Source: Locusta migratoria (lineage: Eukaryota; Arthropoda; Insecta; Orthoptera; Acrididae). From it: a stretch of DNA of 64,000 bases. Position numbers and translations under genes: made by a program. Positions 21,179 to 31,643 of the stretch are shown here, one piece after another. Location of the stretch: contig CM048744.1 in NCBI GenBank assembly GCA_026315105.1, positions 363,507,168 through 363,571,167 of the forward strand, written 5' to 3'. Positions within the stretch are counted from its first letter, which is position 1; every line of letters begins with the position of its first letter. A model generated the notes under the pieces. The model had not been told where the DNA came from. It did not search any database and worked only from the letters and a program-made list of their open reading frames with translations.

Positions 21179-21725
21179 TTTCCCTTTTATACAGGTGGGC
21201 GAACGTGGGTTAAAAGGCACATATTTTTATTTTCCATTTACAAAATGAAACGTGTATATGCTGTTTGCACGGCGATATAGTCCTGCTTTCGCAAGTAGTT
21301 TGAGGCAACAAACATTTGTGATTAATACAGAACGTCTGTATTGTTTATGTTCAGTGTGCTGAAAGTAACAGTATCCAAATGTTTCGAATGGCGATTATGA
21401 ATGATTTATATCTCGCACACAGCAATGTAAGCGATTCTGTGGCTTACAGAGAAACGAAGAACCCTTATTATTAATATTAATATTATATTATTTTTTTAAA
21501 TATAACTTAAGGCTTTTTCACTCTTGAGTGTGATCCAAGAATTAAAAAGGTACTTTCCTCCACGTATTTGTCGCAATTTTACGACTGGTTTCAAACAGTG
21601 AAAGCCTTTAATGTACGTAAATGATCTAAGGAGCTTGTATGTTACCACATTGGAGAACCGAATTCTAAAGATAGTCAACACTTACTGGATACGGTCATTT
21701 ATTATTGTAAATTCATGATAGCTTT
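21179..21725. other. No recognisable gene
   Basis: AT-rich, no domain or shared repeat. Confidence 0.5.
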
Positions 21726-21726
21726 A

Positions 21727-21787
21727 CCGCGGTGGAACGGCCGAGCGCTCTAAGGCGCCGTGTTGGGGCGTCGGCGAAGGTTCGAGT
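21727..21787 (+). mobile_element. SINE-B head fragment
   Basis: CCGCGGTGGAACGGCCGAGC, TAAGGCGCCGTG and GAAGGTTCGAGTAA (B box). The body is missing. Confidence 0.75.
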
Positions 21788-21789
21788 AA

Positions 21790-22290
21790 TAAGGGGGTGA
21801 GCAAAAAGTTTCCATTCGAGAGCCATCAGTCCAAAGTTGGTATACCGTCTGCATTCAGACAATGTCACCGGTGCATCCGGTTGGAAATACTCGTTAAAAG
21901 CCTTTTCTTAGGCCATGAAGGGGTGATAATCACTTGGGAAGAGAACTTGATTATAGGTCAGGTGCTTGAGTTTCTCCCATTTGAGTTGGCGTAACTCCTG
22001 TGTTACGGTATTTGCGAAGTCGTGGCGAATAGTGACTAACACGATACTTTGTGCACCATTCCACAACAATGTATTTTGACAAGTCATGCTGCCCCATACA
22101 AATTCTTCATTATCTGGATGTCCTTCGGCATCCATGAAAAGAATAACAGCACGCTGGTCGTGTCTGCACGCATTCGATAATAGCGACATTCATGTGTCCG
22201 CATTTACTGCACGCATCGGAAACACGATTGCCATACTAATCCCTTGGCTACGTTTCGGTGCGGGTATATAACCTGCAGCGGAGCCACGCT
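21790..22290 (-). mobile_element. mariner-like transposase C-terminal remnant
   Basis: The minus strand reads TVTQELRQLKWEKLKHLTYN, then a degraded equivalent of SPDLSPSDYH (VLFPSDYHPFMA). This is the final catalytic-region signature of mariner transposases. The catalytic 'HDNARPH' block is disrupted (IVLVTIRHDFAN). No inverted repeats were located. Confidence 0.6.
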
Positions 22291-22824
22291 ACGTTGAATG
22301 GAAGATACAGCAATGCCCTCTGTAGGAAACACTTCGATTGCTCGTTGTATTTTAGAACAGGAACCTCCGAAAATAGTTTGCAAATGCTTTTGTATGAACA
22401 AAATGTCACTGTATACGAGTGTATGAAGCATGTTAATTTGAAATATGTAATTACTTAATCGATTTACACATTACAATGACTATGGCCATAGGTTAGCCTA
22501 ATGGTAATCACCAAGACCTCGACCAGACAATATTACAGTTTTCTTTTAAATAGCAGTAAATAAAAATTCCGTAACTTAGAAAACATAAGACAAGGAGCAC
22601 TACGATAAATGGATTTAATGAGCGCAAGGAAGAGGAAGCTACAGCGACGTCACGTGCAAATTGTTCGTTTCACTGTCATCACCGTAATCAAATTCCAAAC
22701 ATGCGCGGTGATTAATAAATCCCCTCTCGCCTCCACTACTATACCATAGCAACTCTCCACCCAAATACGTGTAACTGAAAGAATCGACAACCTAGTTATA
22801 ATGATGGCATCCACGAGGATTGTT
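22291..22824. other. No recognisable gene
   Basis: Unassigned. Short ORFs only. Confidence 0.45.
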
Positions 22825-22872
22825 TTGTAAATTTATTGGATTAAACTGCTATGGTCATCAGTCCCTAGACTA
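22825..22872 (-). mobile_element. SINE-B tail, left piece of a copy split by Tc1
   Basis: TTGTAAATTTATTGGATTAA, then CTGCTATGGTCATCAGTCCC, the reverse complement of a SINE tail. It ends at the TA where the Tc1 element begins, and the remaining SINE continues at 24101. Confidence 0.85.
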
Positions 22873-24100
22873 CACTACTGGCCATCAAAATTGCTACACC
22901 AAGAAGAAATGCAGATGATAAACGGGTAATCATTGGACAAATATTTCATACTAGAACTGACATGTGATTACATTTTCGCGCAATTTGGGTGCATATATCC
23001 TGAGAAATCAGTACCCAGAACAACAACCTCTCGCCGTAATAACGGCCTTGATACGCCTGGGCATTGAGTCTAACAGAGCTTGGATGGCGCGTACAGGTAC
23101 ACATGCCAATGTAGCTTCAACACGATACCATAGTTCATCAACAGTGGTGACTGGCCTATTCTAACGAGCCAGTTGCTCGGCCACCATTGACCAGACGTTT
23201 TCAGTTGGTGAGAGATCTGGAGAATGTGTTGGCCAGAACAACAGTCGAACATTTTCCGTATCCAGAAAGGCCCGTACAGGACCTGCAACATGCGGTCGTG
23301 TATTATCCTGCAGAAAGGTAGGGTTTGACAGGAATCGAGTGAAGGGTACAGCCACACAGATCCGACCATCATGATGCTGTAAACAGAACCGGGATTCATC
23401 CGAAAAAAAAATGACGATTTGCCGATCGTGCGGCCAGGTTCGTCGTTGCGTACACTATTGCAGGCGCTTCTGTCTGTGATGCAGCGTCAAGGGTAACCTC
23501 AGGGATGGTCTACGAGCTGATAGTCCATGCTGCTGCAAACGTCGTCGAACTGTTCGTGCAGATGGTTGTTGTCTTGCAAACACCCCAACTGTTGAATCAG
23601 GGATCGAGATGTGGCTGCACGATCCGTTGACACCATGCGGATAAGATGCCTGTCATTTAGTGATACGAGGCCGTTGGGATCCAGTACGGCATTCCGAATT
23701 GCCCTCCTTAACCCTCCGATTGCATATTCTGGTAACAGTCATCGGATCGCGACCAACGCGATCAACATTGTCGTAATATGATAAACCGTAATCGCGATTG
23801 GCCACAATCCGACCTTTATCAAAGTGGGAAACGTGATGGTACGCATTTCTCCGCCTCACACAAGGCATCACAACAACGTTTCACCAGGTAATGCCAGTCA
23901 ACTGCTGTTTGTGTATGAGAAATCGGTTGGAAACTTTTCTCATGTCAGCACGTTGTAGGTGTCGCCACCGGAGCCAACCTTGTGTGAATGCTCTGAGAAG
24001 CTAATTATTTGCATATTACAGCATCTTCTTCCTGTCGGTTATGTTTCCGCGTCTGTAGCACGTCATCTTCGTGGTGTAGCAATTTTAATGACCAGGAGAG
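22873..24100 (-). mobile_element. Tc1-like transposon, end to end, internally deleted
   Basis: Terminal inverted repeats of 26 bp: left CACTACTGGCCATCAAAATT..., right ending ...AATTTTAATGACCAGGAGAG. By my count 22 of 26 positions pair. It is flanked by TA (22871-22872, 24101-24102), the Tc1/mariner target duplication. The transposase is on the minus strand. Confidence 0.93.
23070..23871 (-). pseudogene. Tc1-like transposase pseudogene with internal deletion
   Basis: Enzyme class: DDE integrase-like transposase acting on TA targets. The N-terminus (23653-23871) shows the paired-type helix-turn-helix region: FDKGRIVANRDYGLSYYDN, then DRVGRDPMTVTRICNR. First catalytic block: FSDESRF-like codons at ~23375-23400. 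Second: FLQDNTRPHVAGPVRAFLD (~23245-23300). Third: LSPTENVWSMVAEQLAR (23161-23212). Between the first block and VAVPFTRFLSNPTFLQDN only a few codons (HHDGRI) remain, where this family normally has some 60 residues. Frameshifts elsewhere also rule out activity. Confidence 0.88.
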
Positions 24101-24150
24101 TACTTAAACTAACTTACATCATGAACAGCACACACACACACACACACACA

Positions 24151-24184
<34 letters not shown>

Positions 24185-24280
24185 CGCCCGAGGGAGGACT
24201 CGAACCTCCGGCGGGAGAGGGTGTCCAGTCCGTAGCATGACGTTTGGAACCTCGCGGCCATTCCCGCGCGTCCTAACAAG
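24101..24280 (-). mobile_element. SINE-B, right piece, with CA and CT tracts
   Basis: TACTTAAACTAACTTACATC, then a (CA)n tract (24129-24150), a (CT)n tract (24151-24177), CACACACGCCCG, B box GGACTCGAACCTCC and head CCTCGCGGCCATTCC. Continuous with 22825-22872 once the Tc1 is removed. Confidence 0.88.
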
Positions 24281-24754
24281 GGACTAATTTTATATACATT
24301 AAGCTTTGGCTCGTGGCGCTTTTCTAATGCCGTTTGTGTCTTTCGAAAGGCGCCTGTTTGCTGAATATTTACCACCCATGTAATATCGGTATGTTCCATG
24401 TTTCTGTCGGTAATACCTGACAAGGTTTAGCCGTGCATTTGAGAGAAAGATTTTCATCATTGTCATTGAACATTTTCGATGATCAATGGACAACAAGAAT
24501 GTAGTTACGTACCTGTGCTTATCTGCGACGAACATTCCTTCAGGTCATTAACGGCGTGATATGACCGGTATGTCATCAATAAACCGCTTCTTTGTTTTGT
24601 AATTTACACCCGTGGTTTCGCGGTCGCGACAGATAGTACAATAGCCATGTCTTTATCATTGGCACACCGTGAATATAAAGAACCAGTGCTATCTTTCTGT
24701 AAGATAAAAAAACATGACTGTATCGCTAACACCGATCACACTGAACTCGCAGCT
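24281..24754. other. No recognisable gene
   Basis: Unassigned. The minus ORFs 24109-24423 and 24299-24535 start in or near SINE sequence and carry no domain. Confidence 0.45.
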
Positions 24755-24960
24755 GCTCGAATCCACCTCTAGCCATCCAGATGTAGGTTTTCTGTGGTTT
24801 CTTGAAATCACTCAAGCAGATGTTGGGATGGTTCTTCTGAAAGGGCACGGCTGCTTTCCTTCCCCGTTCTAAACAAAACAGTTCGAGATCGTGCTCCGTC
24901 TACAATGACCATTATGTTGGCGGAACGTTAAACTTAAATCTTCTTTCCATTCGAGAGACT
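24755..24960 (+). mobile_element. SINE-C copy, head-degraded
   Basis: CCACCTCTAGCCATCCAGAT, GGTTTTCTGTGGTTTCTTGA, GATGTTGGGATGGTTCTTCT and GCGGAACGTTAAACTTAAAT follow the SINE-C order seen at 53826-54030. Confidence 0.75.
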
Positions 24961-25312
24961 AGCGTTAGAGTTGATTATGTCTATTTGGTGAAATATATAT
25001 AAAAAGATTGTACATACTTTCGCTGCTTTCCAGTAATTTCCTCTAAAAATGTCGGGAACGAGAAACGAACTCGATGGTGGATGACATCTACATCGGTACC
25101 CTTAAAATCAAACGTAGGTGTCCGGCAGAAGAGTCATTGTACGACTTCGAGTCTACTACCACACGAACACCGCACTTCGTATTTAAATAAGCCACAGCAA
25201 GGCTTGCGATAAAATAAAGTAAATGTGTCTTCCTGTGTGGGAATTTCGTCGTGGAATGTGCGAGCTCTCGCTGGCAATAGGCACTGTGGCATGTGGAAGT
25301 CTTGGTCGTTCT
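24961..25312. other. No recognisable gene
   Basis: Unassigned. Confidence 0.4.
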
Positions 25313-25484
25313 GGCAGCGTGGGCGGGTAGCGTAATGGTAACGCGACCACTCGCGAAAAGTGGAAAGTCCTGGTTCGAGTCCCGGTCTGGCACAAATTTT
25401 CATATGTCACAATTAAATCATACAGTTGTTGCTGATTCATATTCGCAATTCCGAATACATTTCTATTCACGAATAGCGCGCCAG

Positions 25485-25525
<41 letters not shown>

Positions 25526-25549
25526 AATTAAAAAAAAAAAAAAAAAACA
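25313..25549 (+). mobile_element. SINE-D copy with long A-rich tail
   Basis: tRNA-like head GGGCGGGTAGCGTAATGGTA (A box), B box TGGTTCGAGTCCCGG, then GGCACAAATTTTCATATGTC. The tail has 40 A (25485-25524) plus further A runs to 25549. Related material on the minus strand is at 29140-29265. Confidence 0.8.
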
Positions 25550-25599
25550 ATAAAAAAAACACTTAAATCTCTCCGTTCGAACGGTTATTTATTTTATTA

Positions 25600-27420
25600 T
25601 TATGAAACTTTTTCCTTATGCAAGAGAGAATCAACAATTTCGCAATCAACAGAGAAAGTTCGTGATCAAAATTTCGCAAGTAGACTTCGCCGCAACGAAA
25701 ACCGCCGTTGTAATGAGTTCTACTCCAACTCCTGTATCATTTCTCTCAATCTCTCTCCTTGTATCGCTATAATACAAATCGAGCTGCCCTTCTTTGTAAT
25801 ATTTCGATTTCCTCCATGAATCCTGCCTCATAGGCATTCCAAACCGCGCAGCAATATTCGAAAAGAGAACGGCCAGGCGTAGACAAATTCTTTAGTATTT
25901 CTGTTGCCTCTTTTAAGTGCTCCGCCAACAAAACTGTAGTCTTTGGTTCATCTTTCCCGAAACATTTTGCATGTGTTTTTTTTTTCCAACTTAAGAGTGT
26001 CATAATTGTAATTCCTAGGCATTTATCTGAACTTACGACCTTCATATTCGCTTCATGTATCTTTTGAACGAAGCTCAAAGGACTTCTTGTAGTGCTCATG
26101 TAGCTGACGTCACAGTTTTCGTTATTTAGCGTCATTCGCCAATTTTTGCGATATACAGATCTGTTACATAAATCGCTCTGCAATTGGTTCTGTTCTGCAC
26201 TACGCAATAAATAACAGCATAATCAGCAAAATATCTAAGAGGGCTCCTCTTAAATCTATATCTATAAATGTGAATGTCTGTTCGGTGTACGTTTATCACG
26301 TCTGAACCACAAGACATAAAAATTTGTACAGTTACTACTGTCTACCCGGGGAAGGCTTTAGGCACGGTTTTATGGCGATCGGATAGCTATATATATATAT
26401 ATTAATGTGAATGTGTGTTCGGTGTACGCTTATGACGTCCAACGATAAGACGCAGATACTTAAATATTTGTACAGCTACTAATTTATACCTGAGGAAGGT
26501 TTTAGGCACGGTTTTTTAGCGATCTGGTAGATATTTAGTAATTTGAAGAATATAACGCGAAATGCGGAATTATAATTACACTTTGAAAATTATATTTACT
26601 CTTTGAAAATGGTTTCATTGGTTGCATTGTTGCTTGAGGGTTGATAATGATAAGAGGGTGGATTATATTGGGATGGAAAGTTATCGGTGTGTATAAAATT
26701 CTACATATGTGTGTGTTAATATTTCGCTCTGCAGCGAAAACTACACAACGCAAACGAATGGTCTGTGTGTAATTGTTGTCCAAAGTCTCCCGTTGTACAC
26801 CATAGCAGTTCCATGCCGATAACTGTAAGGGGGTGGAAAATATGATGGTTGAAAGTCGTCAAATTATTTAAAAAAATCAGCGATGACGTTTGCGACTCTA
26901 TAGCAAGAAGGTAACACATAGCGAAACGTGATGGTACAGTCTGTGGTCTATGCGTGCTACAATGTCTTCTGCTCTTTCTCTGTAAGAATAAGCATACGAA
27001 TAAGGAAATATAAGAATAAATAAATAAAGCATTAAAAAGGAAATTTCTTTTAATACATCTCTTTAAAATATCGATTTGACGTTTCGCGCATTATCTATCA
27101 TAATCAACCAACACGCGAGCGGAGCCGCGGGTTTAAGCTAGTAATGTATATAGATAAGGAACAGCAGAAAACCTGTAACACTAGCCTGGCGATTACGAAC
27201 AGTATCCTCTCTGACAGGAAATGACGAATCCGATGATACAACTGAGACGATATTCCTTTAAGCCTTCTAACAGTTGATGATATTGTTAAAAAAATTACTA
27301 TTTTCTGAACCTGACCACTTTACAATTTACGTAATTTCCTCGTATAATGTCTACCTCCAACCCACTTGGAGTGCGTGGCGGAGGGTATTAGGATGCACCT
27401 GCAAGAAATCGCTTCCTCTG
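25600..27420 (-). mobile_element. CR1/jockey-like LINE, split by a Helitron-like insertion
   Basis: The minus ORF at 25767-26207 gives the reverse-transcriptase C-terminus: QNQLQSDLCNRSVYRKNWRM, LNNENCDVSYMSTTRSPLSF, KVVSSDKCLGITIM, then EYCCAVWNAYEAGFMEEIE and ILQRRAARFVL. LINE sequence stops at 26254 and resumes at 27142 with TATAGATAAGGAACAGCAG, the same order as uninterrupted copy 12549-13500 (GGTAAGGAACAGTAAGGGCC). A short LINE 3' fragment (GTGCGTGGCGGAGGG) lies at 27340-27420. Confidence 0.85.
26255..27141 (+). mobile_element. Non-autonomous Helitron-like element
   Basis: Starts TCTATATCTATAAATG after an A. It ends with a GC-rich hairpin (CGCG...CGCG, 27114-27129), then GGGTTTAAGCTAG with CTAG at 27138-27141 followed by T. 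This fits insertion between A and T with a TC start, CTRR end and no target duplication. The 5' part holds two related units (26265-26390, 26393-26530) sharing GTTCGGTGTACG and AGGCACGGTTTT. No Rep/helicase coding was seen. Confidence 0.8.
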
Positions 27421-27424
27421 GTAG

Positions 27425-27790
27425 GTAAGGGATAAAGACGTCCTTTTGACTGTAGCTCAAGGCGCTCCGTGGAGTTTGGACGTAGGTGGAGAGGGCCCGG
27501 CCGGGACGTTAACGGCCCCTTGCCGGATCTCCCACGGGCGTGCCGCGGCGGCGGCCGGCGGCCGGCGGCGGCGATGTCAGTTCATTTTCCCACGGGGGCA
27601 GCGCAGACCACCTAGCGTGCACCTAGTGACCGCCCAGGGCCACACCGCCAAATAGCCCGGACCCGGCCCACCAGGATGCCGGCCGCGGACAATGCGCCGC
27701 TACACCTGTCCGTCTCGCCGCCCGCCTCTCCGCTGCCGCGTACCGTTCGCTTTTATTCTTTGCCACTCCGCTCTTGTACAGCAAGTTTCA
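27425..27790. promoter_or_regulatory. CpG island
   Basis: Very GC-rich block, with GCGGCGGCGGCCGGCGGCCG near 27545 and many CGs to ~27740. It bounds a LINE 3' fragment on its left. Candidate promoter or first-exon region of an unidentified gene. Confidence 0.45.
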
Positions 27791-27849
27791 ATTTAGCGGC
27801 TATCTTCCTTACGCGAGTACTACAGCTTACTCTAAGTGTAGAAAGGTAA
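27676..27849 (+). CDS. Small ORF in CpG island (57 codons), speculative
   Basis: ATG in the context CCAGGATGC opens a frame beginning MPAADNAPLHLSVSPPASPL and ending LTRVLQLTLSVER, then TAA. A splice-donor-like AAG|GTAATA overlaps the stop (27845), so it could be a truncated first exon instead. No known domain and no clear signal peptide. It is retained only because of its island context. Confidence 0.15.
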   Translation: MPAADNAPLHLSVSPPASPLPRTVRFYSLPLRSCTASFNLAAIFLTRVLQLTLSVER

Positions 27850-28674
27850 TAAGTAAACAATATGAAATGCTATTGCCGTTTTGTGACTGTAAAATACGGT
27901 GGACGGTGAGTCCTATTTAGGAGACAGGAGACCTTTGAGATATGTCAGACAATAATTTTGGTGAAGACAAGGAAGTGATATTGATGATAGATACAAACGA
28001 AAGGCGAGGTTACCTTGACCATCTTTGCATCTGATATTTCGTCATGGTTGCTTCGTTACCCGATACTTTAAAATCACCCTGTTACTAGTCTAACGGCATG
28101 GACCTGTACTTTGAATAAAAAGAAAATTCACACATACGTCCCACCACCCTGATATTTGGAATTGTAGCTTTAGTGTAACTAACTTTATGCGGATGGCGCG
28201 ATAATTTTTCCCCCTTTAAAGCCACCTTGGATTCTAATCCTCCAACCAACGATTTCTCCAATTTATAACAGCTTCTTTGTCGACATTAAGAACTAGTTTT
28301 CGATCCATTTTATTACTTCCACAACTTCTGTGCTTCACCCCAGAAATGTGCCATTACCACCACTCAGTAAACTAAATGTGGCTGCAACCATACACGCTAT
28401 ACAATTAATCTGAGCCCCTATAACGATTTTTTTCGTAATATATGTCAGACAATGATTTAATAACAGCTGTCTTACTATTTAACATGATTATTTGATGACC
28501 ATAGTCATCCTCACTCTCAAATGTGATGGAGTTTCCATTTGGCGGCTTCTCCTAATCCAACGCAATTAGCTACTTTAGTGCTCTAATGTTACAACCTTTT
28601 AACGGTGGAATCCGAAACTACCCACTGACATGCAGAAAGACATCTAATATAAAGCAGTCCGTTCAGACCGTTTA
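27850..28674. other. No recognisable gene
   Basis: Unassigned AT-rich sequence. Confidence 0.5.
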
Positions 28675-28881
28675 GCCGGCCGCGGTGGCCGAGGGGACTG
28701 AGGCGCTCCAGTCACGGTCTGCACGGCCACTACTGTCGGGGGTTCGAATCCCCCCTAGTGCATGGATATTTGTGCCGTCCTTAGTATTAGCTAATTCGTA
28801 AGTAGTTTGTAAGTTTAGTGACTGATGACCCCGTAGTTAAGTCCCATAAGCTATACGAACATTTGAACATTTGAATTCAGT
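28675..28881 (+). mobile_element. SINE-A copy, complete
   Basis: GCCGGCCGCGGTGGCCGAGG head, GGGTTCGAATCCCCCC B box, tail ATACGAACATTTGAACATTT. No unambiguous duplication. Confidence 0.93.
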
Positions 28882-29139
28882 GTAAATGTAAATATGGCGT
28901 CTCGAAATTACCTAAGACGAGGACCATCCTTCAGGTAAGGCTCTCGTCGTTGACATTTGGCTTTAGATTAGTGCTAAGGAACTGTGTTTCACCTGGTGTT
29001 GTTCTAATAGGCGGAAATTTTGTAACATATTGTAAGTAAAAGGGAAAAAGGCAGCTGATGAGTGTTGCTGTAACATAAAACCATTGTGAATATGAATTAG
29101 AAAGATTCCGTCTAGGCTGTTTCAGGTCGCTGAATTAAA
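28882..29139. other. No recognisable gene
   Basis: Unassigned. Confidence 0.4.
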
Positions 29140-29265
29140 TTATATAGCAAATTCGAAAATTTGGGGCGGGCCGGAACTCGAACGCGGATTTCCCACATCG
29201 AGGCCAGCGATCTCTGTAACCATTGGTGTAGGCCGTAGGGTATCCGGATATGTTTCTCATCCTGC
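29140..29265 (-). mobile_element. SINE-D-like tRNA-derived fragment
   Basis: The reverse complement carries ACCAATGGTTACAGAG (A-box side), GCGTTCGAGTTCCGGCC (B box) and CCCAAATTTTCG, the SINE-D order. Confidence 0.65.
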
Positions 29266-29315
29266 CCAAATTTTCAACTTATCGAACACTAACATTGTAG
29301 TGTTCCCTGTCTATA

Positions 29316-29513
29316 GCCGCGGTGGAGTAGCCGAGCGGTCTAAAGCGTCTCGCTGTGGAGCGCGCGGTTGCTCGCCGTGGAGGTTCGAGTCCTCCCTGGG
29401 GCATGGGTGTCTGTGTTGTCCTTAGGTCAGTTTATGTAGGTTTAAGTAGTTTGTAAGCTACGGACTGATGACCACGCAGTTTGGTCCGATAGAATTACAA
29501 ACATTTGAACATT
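29316..29513 (+). mobile_element. SINE-B copy, complete
   Basis: Head GCCGCGGTGGAGTAGCCGAG, B box GGAGGTTCGAGTCCTCC, tail ACAAACATTTGAACATTT. Very similar to 55686-55892 (shared CTAAAGCGTCTCGCTG). Confidence 0.92.
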
Positions 29514-30119
29514 TTTTTCCCACTCTAAGCACAGAAATTGTCATTTGCCTGTTTGAGGCACACGTACAATTAAAGATTTGGTGTTCGGACACATCCGGAA
29601 GAACAGGCTCATAGCTGATGTATAATTTATGTTAAATAACTGAAATAGGCCTAACGAAATGAATATACCTCACGTCAGTCAAAAGCAATTTGTTGTTATT
29701 CAGTACCTTTTCTAATGTTTTAAATATAAACTGTAGTTCGAAGCACCCTCCAGAGAGAAAGAAATTCCTCTCTATTTGATCGTGAATATGTTTTGCCAAA
29801 GGCATAACATTGTCGTCATCCATTTTGTCTCTACTCCTACTAATAAGTCCAAACTAACGTCTTCGTCGAGTTTTGAAAAACTATTTAAAATATTCTCTTA
29901 TTTATAACAGTCCTTAAATATATATTGGCATTGGTCATAAATTAGTGTAAAATACAAATTATGTGCATAATTATCACCATATGTCCCAATGAACTTACAT
30001 TTCTCAGTAAAATGTGTGGATGTATCTAATATCGTGCTGAACTTATTTAATCATCTCCCTCTTAGATCATTATGTCTTTTTAATATGCATCTCTATTGAT
30101 AGGTATATATCTCTCTATT
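29514..30119. other. No recognisable gene
   Basis: Unassigned. The minus ORF 29632-29823 has no domain. Confidence 0.45.
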
Positions 30120-30131
30120 TAATAATTTTGA

Positions 30132-30264
30132 TCAGCACGGCCACTACGGTCGGGGGTTCGAATCCCCCCTCGGGCATGGATATTTGTGCCGTCCTAGTTT
30201 GTAAGTAGTTCATAAGTAGTTTGTAAGTTTAGGGACTGATGACCCCGTAGTTAAGTCCCATAAC

Positions 30265-30323
<59 letters not shown>

Positions 30324-30330
30324 ATAATAA
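30132..30330 (+). mobile_element. SINE-A, 5'-truncated, long poly(A)
   Basis: Begins in the head at TCAGCACGGCCACTACGG, lacking the A box, and ends CATAACCTT plus an A run of about 50. Flanked by TAATAATTTTGA (30120-30131, 30331-30342). Confidence 0.94.
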
Positions 30331-30342
30331 TAATAATTTTGA

Positions 30343-31054
30343 ATCGTTGGTTTGATTAACAAACTACATGTGAAGGCGAAGTTCTTTTTACATTCTTTGT
30401 TTTTGTAATATTTCACGGTTGGCGTTACGCAGTTCGCACATATATACTAAAAGGCCGATTATCTTCCTCGATCGTCCCTACTGACATGTCCTTAAAACCT
30501 AACCATTCTTACTTTTCTAGTTTTTTTTTTTAAGTAGGATAGGTGCCGCAGTTTTTAAGATGTGCGATTCTTATCTGTTTGTGTTGAAATCCGTGTCTGC
30601 TCATACTGACATTTTATTAGCCTAGATTTTCCTACGACAAGACAGCTGTAAATTGCGATGGTTATTCTAAACGGTTACTTATACATCACGTTCTTTATCA
30701 AATTTAATCTGCTTCCGAATAACTTTGCAAATCGTGGAAACTGTAAACTTCAATCTCTGCTTCTTCCTTTTTTTCGGAGAGATTTGTAAAAAATATGCTC
30801 TGTGGTATGTCAGCCTGTTAGATTTTAGAACAATAATTGTGTAATTTGTTACTATTCCATAAGGTCTGATACATTCCTCTGTCGAATTTTGAAAGCATTT
30901 CATCCATTGTCCAATGTCTACAATTTGTTGTTATTACCAATAGGTTCCGGTCCATGTTTCAGTTCGTGGGACACAGAGTAGCACAATTCGTTCTTTCGAG
31001 AAGTGCGTTGTCATTGTTTTCTATTTTTTTAAATGTAAATGACCCAACTACTGA
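30343..31054. other. No recognisable gene
   Basis: Unassigned AT-rich DNA. Confidence 0.5.
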
Positions 31055-31121
31055 TACCTGGACTTACAAACTACTTAAACTAACTTTTGTTAAGGACAAC
31101 ACACACACACACACACAGACA

Positions 31122-31208
<87 letters not shown>

Positions 31209-31255
31209 GTGGCCGAGGAAGAACTCGACCCTCCGACGGAAAGTGACCTTGCGTC
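31055..31255 (-). mobile_element. SINE-B copy with long (CA)n
   Basis: GGACTTACAAACTACTTAAA, AAGGACAACACACACAC, then a ~105-base CA tract (31099-31205) with small AGACAG and AACC interruptions, then CCGTGGCCGAGGAAGAACTC (B-box side). Confidence 0.85.
31099..31205. repeat. (CA)n microsatellite seeded in SINE-B
   Basis: Interrupted dinucleotide array at the TGTGTG position of the SINE. Confidence 0.95.
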
Positions 31256-31452
31256 ATATCATTGATTTAAGAACTTGTAATTGCTACGTATTGTGTTTTT
31301 CTCGGTTTGTCTGTCGGAGCAAGACTTAATCTGGACACGTGACGTCCAAATGACGTCCTGATTCGACAGACAATCCGAGAAGAATGTCATATGATGTTAC
31401 GCAGGGAAAGCCTGCGTAGTTACATATAATGGCTAAACTCCCAAATGCGTCA

Positions 31453-31630
31453 AAAATGTTCAAATGTTTTTATAGTCTATGGGACTTAACTACGGGGTCA
31501 TAAGTCCCTAAACTTACAAACTACTTATGAACTAACTAAGACTAAGGGCGGCACAAATATCCATGCCCGAGGGGGGATTCGAACCCCCGACCATAGTGGC
31601 CGCGCAGACTGACTGGAGAGCCTCAGTCCC
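31453..31630 (-). mobile_element. SINE-A copy with target-site duplication
   Basis: Body and B box complete; head ends at CCTCAGTCCC (truncated). Flanked by CCCAAATGCGTCA (31440-31452, 31631-31643). Confidence 0.94.
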
Positions 31631-31643
31631 CCCAAATGCGTCA

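Noticed and set aside
25183..25553. ORFs rich in Lys or Phe
   Set aside because: Translations of the SINE-D poly(A) tail.
31087..31329. His/Thr-repeat ORFs
   Set aside because: Translations of the (CA)n microsatellite.
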